Counted from the first letter of the stretch, positions 23,553 through 34,892 are shown. The stretch is DNA of 64,000 bases from Tritrichomonas musculus (GCA_039105265.1 JAPFFF010000005.1:2651501-2715500); one strand, 5' to 3'. Notes: a model not told the origin generated them from the sequence alone. A program made the numbers and translations.

Positions 23553-24368
23553 ATGTCTATTCATACACCAAAACAAATTCTTGAAATTCATAAATTAATT
23601 GTTAATGATTCACTTATGGAAGTTAATGTAAAAGTTGATGAACGAGAAGATATTATAAAATCTATCACACAATATCGTCATGAACTTATTCCAGACATTA
23701 TTCCATTATGTTCTATTGTTGTTTCCCATCGTGCAAGCAGCAGCATTTCAAAAGAAGATTTTGCTATCAAAATAGATGAAATTTGCAAAAAGTTTGGTTC
23801 TATAATTAAAAGTAAATCTAATTATCAAGAATCAGAGAAAAGTCATATTAATCAAGAATTTCTTAGAATTCGATTGCTCACAGGTGAATTTGCTATTCCT
23901 TTTGCAGGGGAGGTTCAAAAAGCAATTGGAAATGGCGATAAAGTTATTCTCAGAATACCATCCAAAATTGTTCCTCTCTGTCTTTTGAATCGGCAAGAAG
24001 TTATTGAAACAATTGAAGAATGGATCCAAAATCAAGGCTTACAACTTCACACGGCAGATTTCAAGTATTGTGGAAGTTGACAAGAAATTGGAAATGCAAT
24101 GATACTTCTTGCAAACAAAGAAACTCAACCAAAGATTCCTTACAAGTCATTCACTATTCCAGGATGAAATGAAACTTCTAAAGTAATGTCAGCAATGAAT
24201 CACAAGAATAGTAATTTTTCACTTGATTCAAGGTTGGGAATCAACAAAACAGCACGTCTCATATATGTTCCAAATGACATCGAAGATGAAATTGTCCAAG
24301 ATTTCATCGATTCAATCAATTTGAAGGAGAAAAAGAAAATCGATGAAAACGAAAATAATCTCAAATGA
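23553..24368 (+). pseudogene. RBR-type zinc-finger gene, 3'-deleted mosaic copy R4
   Basis: It has the same deletion of about 706 bp and the same NENNLK end as R1, but carries the B-type TGA (24078) after YCGS where R1 has TCA. It also has B-type NQEFL in place of R1's NQGFL. It is therefore part A-type and part B-type, as expected from gene conversion or unequal crossing-over. Confidence 0.6.
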
Positions 24369-24920
24369 TAAACTTAATAAATTCTACAAACAATATCCTT
24401 AGTTTAAACCTAAATAAACAAGCTATGATCGATATCTAATATATAATTAATTTCAATAAAAGTTTGATGATTTTATTTTCTACTTCTGAATTCCTATTTT
24501 TATTATAAAAAACAATTCATCTGAAAACATTCAAAACCTTTTTTAAAAAAATTGTGAGAGAAAAGTGTAGATATTGATGAAATTACAAAATCTCATTTTA
24601 ATTATACAAATCACTTTGGTTTGAAGGAAATCACATTCAAAGCAATGGCATTTGAATAATTTGGAAGTAAATACCAAACACTTGATCAATTATTCAAAAA
24701 GATTTAATTCTCCATATTTTTGATTTAATTATATATTATACGAGTTTACTGAATATATTTTTATATTTATTTTGTTAAATATTCATTCTTTTAAAAAGAT
24801 AAAAGATTTTCAATTTTCTCTCTAAACCTTTGAAAATTTTTTTTCCAAAATTTTATGAGGCCATTTATGTATTCAATTATTTGTGCCATATAAATTACAT
24901 TTTATTTTTGTTTGCAAGAA
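24369..24920. other. Non-coding spacer before BspA copy B4
   Basis: This is the unit spacer with small changes in A runs. No gene is seen. Confidence 0.6.
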
Positions 24921-26555
24921 ATGCTTGATCAGCTAATCTGCCAATTTAATTTGATGAAAGATGAAATCAATGAAATAAAAAAATCATCACAAAGGAATTT
25001 GGATCAAGAAAGACAACTAATCGATGAAAAATCGTCTAATCTTCAAAACGAAATTGAAGAACTGAAGAAAGAAATCAACCAAATAACACGAAATGATATC
25101 CCAGATTTAACGCAGAACATTAGCCAAATAAAGAGAGAAATAAGCCAAATAACACGAAATGATATCCCAGATTTAAACCAGAACATTACCGAAATAAAGA
25201 GAGAAATGAGTGACCATAAGACGCAAGAAAAAAACAACGACCTCAATCTACAAAAAGAAATCACGCAAATAAAAGATGACGTTGTAAAACTCAAAGACGA
25301 TCAAGAAAAAAAGGCAGATAAAGAATCTGTGATAGATCTTGAAGGCAGCCAGCAAGCATTCCAAGAAAAATACGAGGAAGAAAAAGTGACGATCAAAGAT
25401 GATCTTTTAAAACTGAAAGAAAAAATCAACAAAATCAACAAATTTGTCTCTTTGCTTGACACTAATAAAACTATTTTTGGAACGACGTGGAAAGTTACGA
25501 AAGTACTGCACGACGAAGGAATTCTTAGAACACGTGAATTTCAGGAGCAACTGAGTGAATTCTCGCATTTTAATGTTGAGATTGAATACCCATCTGATGA
25601 ATTTGAAGCAATTTACTCCGAAGTCTTATCACTGAAAAGATCTGGTAAGACAGAATTGACAATTTCTATCTTTGTCACAGGCTCCACCAATAATTATTTT
25701 CAAGAAAACAAAGAAATAAATTCACTGAAATTTGACTCCTCGATAACTGAAATCGAAGAATCATCATTTGCAAGATGTTCATCGCTTTCAAGTGTTTCAA
25801 TTCCTTCATCTGTAACATCCATTGGATATTCTGCTTTCAGTGGATGTTCATCGCTTTCAAGTGTTTCAATTCCTTCATCTGTAACATCCATTGGATATTC
25901 TGCTTTCTGTGGATGTTCATCGCTTTCAAGTGTTTCAATTCCTTCATCTGTAACATCCATTGGATATTCTGCTTTCAGAGGATGTTCATCGCTTTCAAGT
26001 GTTTCAATTCCTTCATCTGTAAGATCCATTGGAGATTCTGCTTTCAGTGGATGTTCATCACTTTCAAGTGTTTCAATTCCTTCATCTGTAACATCCATTG
26101 GAGATTATGCTTTCAGTGGATGTTCATCGCTTTCAAGTGTTTCAATTCCTTCATCTGTAACATCCATTGGAGGTTCTGCTTTCTGTGGATGTTCATCGCT
26201 TTCAAGTGTTTCAATTCCTTCATCTGTAACATCCATTGGAATTTGTGCTTTCGAAGGATGTTCATCGCTTTCAAGTGTTTCAATTCCTTCATCTGTAACA
26301 TCCATTAGATATTCTGCTTTCTGTGGATGTTCATCGCTTTCAAGTGTTTCAATTCCTTCATCTGTAACATCCATTGGAGATTCTGCTTTCTGTGGATGTT
26401 CATCGCTTTCAAGTGTTTCAATTCCTTCATCTGTAACATCCATTGGAGATTGGGCTTTCAGAGGATGTTCATCGCTTTCAAGTGTTTCAATTCCTTCACT
26501 TTTCAATGCAGAATCCCTTGGAATTTCGCCAAGTGTCAAAGTGATAAGGATATGA
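24921..26555 (+). CDS. Coiled-coil/BspA-like LRR protein, intact copy B4
   Basis: It has 544 residues from ATG 24921, two LRR modules (46 residues) shorter than B2, with ten complete repeats. The coiled-coil part resembles B2, but NQNITEIK replaces the TQNITEIK of B2 and is shared with B1. The last repeats (ICAFEGC, YSAFCGC, DSAFCGC) follow the B2 order before a final DWAFRGC, so the tract is itself a mosaic. No signal peptide or membrane segment is visible. Confidence 0.93.
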   Translation: MLDQLICQFNLMKDEINEIKKSSQRNLDQERQLIDEKSSNLQNEIEELKKEINQITRNDIPDLTQNISQIKREISQITRNDIPDLNQNITEIKREMSDHKTQEKNNDLNLQKEITQIKDDVVKLKDDQEKKADKESVIDLEGSQQAFQEKYEEEKVTIKDDLLKLKEKINKINKFVSLLDTNKTIFGTTWKVTKVLHDEGILRTREFQEQLSEFSHFNVEIEYPSDEFEAIYSEVLSLKRSGKTELTISIFVTGSTNNYFQENKEINSLKFDSSITEIEESSFARCSSLSSVSIPSSVTSIGYSAFSGCSSLSSVSIPSSVTSIGYSAFCGCSSLSSVSIPSSVTSIGYSAFRGCSSLSSVSIPSSVRSIGDSAFSGCSSLSSVSIPSSVTSIGDYAFSGCSSLSSVSIPSSVTSIGGSAFCGCSSLSSVSIPSSVTSIGICAFEGCSSLSSVSIPSSVTSIRYSAFCGCSSLSSVSIPSSVTSIGDSAFCGCSSLSSVSIPSSVTSIGDWAFRGCSSLSSVSIPSLFNAESLGISPSVKVIRI

Positions 26556-26867
26556 ATTCTGAAAGAAACAAATGGAGATGAATATATCGACGATTAAAAT
26601 CGCCAATAATCGAATAATTTTTCGATAAATTTTTTAATTTTCTGAAGTAAGTATCTAGTTAAAATCGTGTTTATATTCTACAAACTCCAACGGAGCCAGG
26701 ATTCTTCACTAAATCAATTTTCTAAATTTCTTCTTTCTCTTTTTTCATTTAATCCAAACCAATTCACCTCAAATTCACCATTTTTAACTGAAAATGCTCT
26801 AAAAATATTATTTATAAATATCTATCTTTTAATAATCATCAGAATTGAACTTTGTATTAAAAAGCTT

Positions 26868-27318
26868 CGCATTTCAAATGTTGTAATGATGTGATTAAAA
26901 ATTATTGTGATGGTTTCTTCTTCAATCAAACAAATCAGTGTCAAAAATGTCCTGTCGGTTGCAAGTACTGAATCCAAGATTAAAACGAATGACACAAGTG
27001 CGCAGGATGCATTGATGGTCACCAATCAGTTGACAATGCTTGCACAGCTCTTCCTGTCGATTCATGTACATAACAAAAGCACAGTTCATACGACAGCACC
27101 GATAGTAATGACAATATTCATATTATCATTAAAAAGGCGACAATTGGTTCTTACAAATCTCAAACAATTGGAGATTTTGTTGATGTTTTAAATTGTGATT
27201 TTATTTCACGTGACATGACCATCTCTTCTTGCACTTCAAACAATAGCAGTGAAGGTATTCTCATCAACAGCTACCAACAAGAAAAGAATCCACAAGTATC
27301 AATCATTATATAAAGTTT
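26868..27318 (+). pseudogene. Decayed cysteine-rich surface-protein remnant (C4), array end
   Basis: It carries the A-type Gln variant (SSIKQISV), shared with C0. Homology to the unit stops about 20 bp later, after TTGATTCATGTCAGGATAT, so this remnant marks the right edge of the array. Confidence 0.5.
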
Positions 27319-27338
27319 GATTCATGTCAGGATATCTT

Positions 27339-27890
27339 TTTAAAAAATTATTTATATTTTAAAAATATTTCAATATATGGTTATCATAAATGCATAAAGC
27401 TATAATAATTAATTTTAATATCATATAATTGGGTTATATTCATTAAAATTCCTTAATTTAATTAAACTTTTTTTCGACAATCTAATCTAATATCTTTTTT
27501 TGAGAAAGCTTAAACATTCATTTGATATGATAATATAATTCTAAATATCATATAAATTATTTTTTATTATTTAATTCATTCAAATATCATTTACTCATTC
27601 TAAAAAAAGCAAAAAATTAAAAAAAAATCTTAACGTCTTTTTGTCATATTTTCCTTCTAAAATTACAATACTATAATAATAATAATAATAAAGAGCTTTT
27701 ATTTACTGATAAAATGATTTTTATGCATTATACCTAGTTAAACTGTTTATTTTATATAATATTTTTTAAATTTGTTTTCGTATAAAAAAAAAAACTAGCT
27801 TTTTTTATGTTCATTTAGAACTAATATTATATTTAATGACGAACGCTCAAAGAAAGAATCTTTTCCAATTTAAGCTATAGAAGAATGGAT
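27339..27890. other. AT-rich unique DNA at the array edge
   Basis: It is very AT-rich with an ATA/ATT microsatellite near 27673. I see no gene. Confidence 0.6.
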
Positions 27891-27894
27891 TTAG

Positions 27895-27995
27895 TATTCG
27901 ATTATTGGAGGACATCCTTCAAAAGCACTTTCACCTATCGAAGTTACAGAAGAAGGAATTGATATCTTCGTTAATGACGAACATCCTTTGAAACC
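27895..27995 (-). pseudogene. BspA LRR fragment
   Basis: The minus strand reads FKGCSSLTKISIPSSVTSIG followed by ESAFEGC, little more than one 23-residue BspA repeat, with a stop soon after. It directly abuts the Sel1 end of the dead kinase gene beside it. It is unlike the array genes in sequence (SSLTKISIP rather than SSLSSVSIP), so it came from another family member. Confidence 0.7.
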
Positions 27996-27999
27996 TCCG

Positions 28000-29462
28000 A
28001 TCAAAAAGAGATTTTGCTTTTTGTATATCTTGAGTGACTCCATTACGTTGTAAAAAAAGAAGACCATAATTATTTAAAGCAATATTACAATTTTGAGCAA
28101 TAGATTTTTCGTAATAACTTCATAATTTATTGGCATCCCATTACCAAATTGATTCATTTTACCAAGAATGTGTTGTGCAAAAGGATTGTTTAATTCCGCT
28201 GATTCTTCAATTTCTTTTCTTTTGTTATATTCTCCGTTTTCATAGTAATATTTCCCAATTACAAATAAAACTGTTGATATATCAAATTTAGTTACTAGAC
28301 GCAATAACGATATTATTGAATATTGATTCCATTTAATAAAATGCTCATTGATTTTATTTGTTACAAATGATAAAAAGTAAACTTCAACAAAAAATTGATG
28401 AGCCCATTTTCAATGTTATTTTTAATACCATACAAAAATTCAGGCATAAGAAAATAGAATGAATTAAATTCATTAAATAGTACTTTAATCATTTCATCAA
28501 TATTTGGCCGTTCTTCTTGCCTTTCTCGAACGCATTTCTGATTGAGGTTTTTAATTTTTTGATTTCCAATCCCAACTAAATTTGACAAATCTCAACTTAA
28601 ATGAATAAACATCCATGGGAAAAGAGTATGGTTTACCGCTATACATTTCAGGTGAAGTATAATTGTCATTTCCAATATCATAAGTATACTCGCCATTTAT
28701 TTCTTTGATAAAATAGAAATCAGAAATATATGGTTTATTGTCATTATCAATTAGAATGTTTCCTGGTTTAAGATCCCTGTGAATGATATTTTTTGTATTA
28801 AAGTATTTAATTGCCCCAACTATTCTAAACATAAGAGAATAAATGAATTTTTCATCAATCTCTTCTTTGTGATTATTAATGAATTTATCAAGTTGGCCAT
28901 TGCTCATGAATTCATATATAAATCCAGTAATTTTTGATTTTTCCTTTAGAAAACCATAAAATGATGTAAAACATCTATATGAAATAGGGGATTCAACCGT
29001 AAAAAAAGTGACACATTTTTAAAACTTCAATATTTTTTAATAAAATCATTATATTGAAATTCATAATTTTTTTCAATTCTTTTTGATCGTTTTAATTTTT
29101 TTCAATTATATCAAAATAATAAAAGTTTTATACTGATCTGATTCATTTTGATTTTGCTCTTGGCCAGAAGAAAAAAATGGTTGATCTGTAAAACATTTTG
29201 ATGGGTAAAAATAACGACGAATTAAAAAAGCTGACATAGATCGTATTATTATTTTAATGTATTCTATGTTTCTGATAAATCCTGTGTAATATTCGCAAAA
29301 AGATGATATTTCCTCTACAACTTCTCCATTTTTCCCGATCAATTCAAAATCAAAATCAAATTCATTATTTGAATTTAATATGTTTATATTTATTTTCTTT
29401 AAAATGTCATGTATTTGCTTTATATAATCTGTCTCTATCAAAATGCATTTTTTTCTACGCAA
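28000..29462 (-). pseudogene. Dead kinase-Sel1 gene
   Basis: Read from 29462 down, an N-terminal piece (118 codons, 29106-29462) resembles residues about 115-175 of the neighbouring protein at 29769. After a gap comes a kinase domain: FIYEFMSNGQL, then IIHRDLKPGNILID with HRD and Asn, DFY in place of DFG, and SPEMYSGK. After a frame change and a deletion in the C-lobe comes CVRERQEERPNIDEM. Sel1 repeats follow (AELNNPFAQHILGKMNQFGN, then NNYGLLFLQRNGVTQDIQKA) in shifted frames. The layout is the usual trichomonad kinase-Sel1 gene. Several frameshifts and at least one deletion make it non-functional. Confidence 0.75.
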
Positions 29463-29768
29463 ATAATTACAATATGAACTTGGTACTATTTCATATGTAA
29501 TAAAATGAAATTGTTTAAGAAATTTGAATAAAGAAGACTCATAATTCTCATAAAATAATTATCTTCATCCTAATTAATCATTTTGAGTTAATTAAATACT
29601 TGGATATTTTATACTGGTTGAAAAAATCAAATAGGAAATTTGAATGAAAAAGTTTTATGAAGGTTCTATTCAATAGTTTACGTCATTCAAAAAGAATAAT
29701 TATTGAAAATAAAAAATATTGATATTTCATATAGCATGTCAGTATTTTATTAAATTTGATAAAATTGT

Positions 29769-31766
29769 ATGTTAAGCAAATTGTTTGCTTTGATAAATAA
29801 TCCAATAAAAATCCACAATAAAATATTAGAAAGGATTATTCAAAACTATTCTTTTCTTTATATTACAAAAAGTTTTCAATTTGATAAGAATTCAAATATA
29901 CTTCAAAACATAAAAGAATCGAATATTATAATTATCAACCAATGCAATATCCCAGATCAAAAAACGCAAGAGATGCATTTCATTATAAGTTTTCAAAAAA
30001 CGGTAATCATAATTAAGCAACTCTCACTTTTTTTGCTCTCTCCTCTTTTTTCTACGCATTCAAACATGAATATTTGCTTTCTTTCAAATACACAAAAAGA
30101 CTTTAATCAAAGCATCAATATTTTATATAATGAAATTCAATCTGATTCAAATTTTTTTGAAGAAATTTCTAATTTTGATAAAAATTTTTGTCTTGAACAA
30201 TCAACACCGTTTATTGATGAAATATGGAAAGATATAAGATCATGCATATCAGCCTACCTAATCAAAAAAAGCTATCTCAAATTAAACAATGATAGAATTG
30301 AAAATTTTTTCAATTCAAAAAACAAAATTTTTGAATCAAAAATTCATGAAAATGATTTCATTCAATTACGACAAATTAGGATTGATAAATTATTTAATTA
30401 TTCTTTAATTTATCATATTGAACGAGAAGAATTAATGATGATTAAAAGGCCAAATGAATCAAATCAATTCGTACAAATGGACATCAACAAATATTGGTCA
30501 CTTTTTCATCCATTTTTAGCAAATTTCAGAGGAACAATTAAAGACACATATTTCATTTGCAGTGAATTCATCAAAGGCGAAAATCTGGAAAACATAAAAA
30601 GAATTAATTTAACAGAAGACGATAAAATCACAATCATCTATGAAATCATGCTTGCTGTTGAACATGTCCATAAAAATAATTGCATTTTGCGTGACTTGTG
30701 TCCGAGAAACGTTGTAATTGACCAAAACAAAAATGCAGTTATCTTTGACTTTGATCGAATGGAATATGATAAAGATGGATATGAAAATTGTTTTTATGTT
30801 GCTCCTGAAGTGAAGTCAAAAGGATTTTCAATTAAAAGTGACATTTATGCACTTGGACAGTTCATTTATTACGTGATGAATGAAGGAGAAAGTTTGTCCA
30901 ATATTAAACATTTTGATGACAAGTATTCTGCACTTTGGCAAATATATGAACGATGCACATCTAAGTTTGCACAACTTCGTCCATCTATTTCAGATCTAAT
31001 TCTAGATTTTACATTAAATTTTCAATCTCTAATTCATAATAAAGAATCATTTGAAAAGTATTTCATTCAAGTTGATGACAAAATAAAAATTGCATTCTTT
31101 CATCCAAAAGATCCAATCTACCAACAATACATTGAATTTTATTATTCTCACAGAAGTCCAGATGTGAATTTAACAATAGAAAATAGGAAGATTTCTTTGA
31201 AAAAGCACATTATAATTGCTGGTGTTCCAAGATCTGGGAAAAGCACAATTTCACAAAAAATATCTAAATGTTTTGGATACCAACACATTAGCTTTGATTC
31301 AATTATTGCTGGAATTGAAAATGTTTTCCCAGAGACTGGCGTTAACTCAGATGCACAAACAGATTTGTGGGGAAATATTCATTTTATTAGCTCCAAAATG
31401 GCTCCCTTCATTCGGGCAATGATGGACAGCGGTGAATACAATGAATGCGACTATGGAATGGTTATTGACATATTCCAACTATTACCAGAACATTATGTTC
31501 AATATATAGATCCGTCTGTTTGCGATATTTACTACCTCGGCACGTCTGATGTGACACCAGAAGAAAGATTTGAACTATTAAAGAAGTATGATACACCTAA
31601 GGATTATACATATTATATAACGGAGGAAGAAAATGAGAATGAATGTGCTGACATAGTGGAGATAAGTAAAAAAATTAAAGAACAATGTAAAATATACAAT
31701 TTGCCATATTGTGAAACGTCTAATAATAGAGAACAGATGATGAAAACAATTTTTGGTTTTTAACAA
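29769..31766 (+). CDS. Pseudokinase fused to a bacterial-type P-loop kinase
   Basis: The protein has 665 residues. About 1-180 is an N-terminal domain shared with the dead gene next door, family unknown to me. About 210-420 is a kinase fold with degenerate motifs: LRD in place of HRD with D309, DFD at 327-329 in place of DFG, VAPE kept, and no Gly loop that I can recognise. It is probably a pseudokinase or very weak kinase. From about 478 a separate P-loop NTPase starts, with Walker A GVPRSGKST (485-493), then HISFDSIIAGIENVFPETG, as in small bacterial P-loop kinases of the adenylate-kinase-like type, and near the end CETSNNREQM. The last part would phosphorylate a small molecule, substrate unknown. 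Each part's identity is from remembered family patterns. Confidence 0.8.
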
Positions 31767-32082
31767 AAGAAATGACTTTAAATGAAATTTCTTTTTTAAT
31801 AAGAATAAATCTATTGATTTAGCTAATTATCTTTCAATATTGAAAGATAATATGGATTCACTTTTTTTAATTCTCATTTTTTAATTAATTAGCAATGCTA
31901 CTTAAGGGAAGTTCACTTGTTGAATTATGCAATAATTTAAATAAAGAGAGTTGACAAAAAAAATAATTTCCCATTTTCAATGATCTCACAATTTATTTTT
32001 ATTAAAAACTTTTCTATAAAGATTGAATTAAAAACAATCGTTTTTGGTCATTTTCATTCAATTTTTTTAAATTTTCAGATAA
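31767..32082. promoter_or_regulatory. Intergenic region with initiator-like motifs
   Basis: This AT-rich DNA has no gene. Two TCATT motifs (32048-32052 and 32054-32058) match the trichomonad initiator TCAYW and lie about 30 bases before the ATG at 32083. Confidence 0.4.
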
Positions 32083-34602
32083 ATGAATCAAGAAATACAA
32101 GAATATTTCGAATCAAAAGGAGAACTTTATGATCTTACTCTTTCATTTTTGGATAATAAAGATGATACTGAAGTTGGTTTTCAAAACATAAGTGAATTTC
32201 TCTCATCACATCAAATACCAGAAAATAGGATAGAACTGCGAGAATTCCTTCATTTGATTGTGAGCATATCGAGCAACCATCATCGACAGCCAAACTTTTT
32301 CAGCAAAATATTTCAAATTCTTTCATTTTTAGAAAATCAAATCAAACAGAGCTTTTCAATTTCCGAAATGCTAGAAATTTTCTACAAAAGCAAGCGCATT
32401 CTCCTTTATTACATTGAAGAAGGCATTATTCCAAAAGACTATTCATTTTCGGCTTTTATCGTTGAAAAATTTGGAGTTAAATCGATTCATGATTTTTTTT
32501 ACTTTCTTCCAGAAGTTGAACCGTTTTTTAGCAAAGACACGACAGATGATTTTGTATTTGGACTTACTATTTTAATGAATAAAATATGCAAAAATCCAGC
32601 CTTGATTGAAAATTTTGAAGAAAAACGTCGAATTGGCGAAAATGACTCTTACATTTGCTCATTGATACGAAATGACGCGGTTGAAGAATTTGTTTCACAT
32701 GTGAATCAAGCGAATATTCCACTGACCACTCAAATCAAGAGGTCAATATTTGAAACAAACTCATTTTTAGTTGACAGACAACCGTCGCTAATTGAATACG
32801 CGGCATTTTTTGGATCAATTCAAATTTTTCAATTTTTGAGAATAAATAAAGTTGAAATAAACCATTCAATTTTTCTATATGCGGTTCATGGTCAAAATGC
32901 AGAAATAATTCACCTTATTGAAGAAGAATTTACAATTAAAAGATTGATTAATTATAACGAAATTTACATGGAGGCAATCAAATGCCATCACAACGATATC
33001 GCAAATTATGTCAAAAATAATTATGAAAATAGAATAAAACCAGAACGATCTGCCAAAGAAATATTCAAATATTATAATTATGAGTTGATGGCAGAAAACA
33101 TGGACTTTTCAATTATATCTTATTTCTTATGTAAATATGATTATTTGTCATTGATTCAAATTCTCTTTAAAACAGGAAAAATAAATTTGAAAGATGAAAT
33201 TGAATATAATAAAAAAAATAAAACACCTTTGAATATCGCTGCTGCTAATAATAATCAAGATATTACTTCATTTTTACTATCCCAACCAGAAGTAAATAGT
33301 GAAATAATTAATTTAAAAGATTGTAAAAAATTGACCGAATTGTCAATTCCTTCAAATGTCAGTTTAATAAAACTTTTATCAATTGAAAATTGTCCTTTAT
33401 TGACCAAATTCACCATTTTGGCAGAAAATTTCACCTCAGCTGAAATTTCAATTGATAACTGTCCAAAGTTGAAAGAATTTTCTATTCATTCAAAAATTTT
33501 TGTTATTTGTAATTTATTCTTCAATGATTGCATTTCATTTGAGGAGCTGAAGTTACCATCAATGTTCCACATCATTGGCAACTTCTCATTTAGAGGATGC
33601 TCGGCTTTGACCAAGATTGAAATTCCGTTTTCTTTACAAACGATTTCTGAGTATTCATTTGAGGGCTGCAGCTCGTTAACTGAAGTTGAAATTCCTTCAT
33701 CAATCACATCAATTGAACAGTTTGCATTCAGCAAATGTACTTCATTGAAAAAAGTGACAATTCCTTCATCAATAAAGAGGCTTGAAATTGGCATTTTTAA
33801 TGAATGTTCATCATTAGATGAAATTGAAATTCCTCCTTCTGTAACAATGATTAGAAAGTACGCCTTCAGCAAATGTACTTCATTGAAAAAAGTGACAATT
33901 CCTTCATCAGTAAAGAAGCTTGGAAAAGGAGTTTTTGAAGGATGTTCTTCTTTAAATGAAATTGAAATTCCTTCTTCGATCACATCGATTGGCAAATACA
34001 TCTTCAGCAAGTGCACAGCATTGTCAAAAGTGACATTTTCATTGCCTTCTTCAATTGGCAAAATACCTGAATTTGCTTTCCAAGATTGCTCATCATTAAC
34101 GAGTTTGGCTTTCCCTCCTTCTGTTACTAATTTTGAAAGTGGAGCATTTGAAGGATGCTGTTCATTGATTGAAATTGAAATTCCTTCTTCAATGACATCA
34201 ATTCCAGAGTCACTTTTCAATGGCTGTTCATCATTGAAAAGCATTAAAATTCCAGAAAGTGTAAAATCTATTGAAAACAACGCATTTGAAAAGTGCTCTT
34301 CATTAACTGAAATTGAAATACCACAGAATGTTACTTATATCGGGAAAAACTCATTCAAATTATGCATATTACTGACAAATGTAACAATTCCTCGATCTGT
34401 AGAAACAATCGACAGATTTGCATTCCTGGGATGTTCTTCGCTTGAAAAAGTTACAATTTTAAATCCAAAAACATCAATTAGGTTAAATGCATTTATTAGA
34501 TGCCAATCATTGCAGCAGATTGAAACATCAGCGAAATCATTAAATTGTAAATCAATTGGAATTAATAAAAATCAAAATGTCAAAATTATCAAACCTGAAT
34601 AA
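32083..34602 (+). CDS. DUF3447/ankyrin and BspA-like LRR protein
   Basis: The protein has 839 residues. About 1-200 is a helical N-terminus. About 205-310 matches the trichomonad DUF3447 pattern (IRNDAVEEFVSHVNQANIPL, then SLIEYAAFFGSIQIFQFLR and AIKCHHNDIANYVKNN), an ankyrin-like unit. About 380-410 is a more typical ankyrin (KTPLNIAAANNNQDITSFLL). From about 415 to 825 there are BspA-type repeats of about 23 residues, much more diverged than those in the array (CSSLTEVEIPSSITSIEQFA and similar). It has no signal peptide or membrane segment, so it is probably cytoplasmic. This layout is common in Tritrichomonas gene families. TCATT motifs precede the ATG. Confidence 0.9.
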   Translation: MNQEIQEYFESKGELYDLTLSFLDNKDDTEVGFQNISEFLSSHQIPENRIELREFLHLIVSISSNHHRQPNFFSKIFQILSFLENQIKQSFSISEMLEIFYKSKRILLYYIEEGIIPKDYSFSAFIVEKFGVKSIHDFFYFLPEVEPFFSKDTTDDFVFGLTILMNKICKNPALIENFEEKRRIGENDSYICSLIRNDAVEEFVSHVNQANIPLTTQIKRSIFETNSFLVDRQPSLIEYAAFFGSIQIFQFLRINKVEINHSIFLYAVHGQNAEIIHLIEEEFTIKRLINYNEIYMEAIKCHHNDIANYVKNNYENRIKPERSAKEIFKYYNYELMAENMDFSIISYFLCKYDYLSLIQILFKTGKINLKDEIEYNKKNKTPLNIAAANNNQDITSFLLSQPEVNSEIINLKDCKKLTELSIPSNVSLIKLLSIENCPLLTKFTILAENFTSAEISIDNCPKLKEFSIHSKIFVICNLFFNDCISFEELKLPSMFHIIGNFSFRGCSALTKIEIPFSLQTISEYSFEGCSSLTEVEIPSSITSIEQFAFSKCTSLKKVTIPSSIKRLEIGIFNECSSLDEIEIPPSVTMIRKYAFSKCTSLKKVTIPSSVKKLGKGVFEGCSSLNEIEIPSSITSIGKYIFSKCTALSKVTFSLPSSIGKIPEFAFQDCSSLTSLAFPPSVTNFESGAFEGCCSLIEIEIPSSMTSIPESLFNGCSSLKSIKIPESVKSIENNAFEKCSSLTEIEIPQNVTYIGKNSFKLCILLTNVTIPRSVETIDRFAFLGCSSLEKVTILNPKTSIRLNAFIRCQSLQQIETSAKSLNCKSIGINKNQNVKIIKPE

Positions 34603-34892
34603 AAATATACATATCACTGATCTTTTTATTTATTTTATTAAATAAACACTTTGTGAATTTTTGGTTTAAATGAACTCAAAGAGTTTCATTCATATTGATA
34701 TAACTCCTAATTGATGCTTTTGGATTGATTTAAAATATTGAATATATATATTAAATCTATATTAATAATTAAATGTGCAAGAATATTAAAAAAATATTAA
34801 TATTCCATCAAGAAATATTTGTAAAATTATAAATCTTAAATTTGAAAAGAAAAAATTGAGAGGAATAACAATAAACAATTCAATTTTTAGAA

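Larger units (their letters stand above)
1..27338. repeat. Tandem array of a 6.84-kb four-gene unit
   Basis: The kinase gene recurs at 2993, 8849, 15692 and 22535, giving spacings of 5856, 6843 and 6843 bp, and every other gene of the unit recurs with it. The shorter first spacing is explained by about 706 bp missing from the zinc-finger gene, five fewer 69-bp LRR repeats, one extra 66-bp coiled-coil repeat and small indels in the BspA gene. The array starts before the window and ends at about 27338, where homology stops inside the surface-protein remnant and unrelated AT-rich DNA begins. Middle units look identical at the sites compared, so the array is recent or kept uniform by gene conversion. 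Confidence 0.95.

Noticed and set aside
28551-28907. A short intact kinase gene
   Set aside because: It starts mid-domain, lacks the N-lobe and changes frame in the C-lobe. It is part of a larger dead gene.
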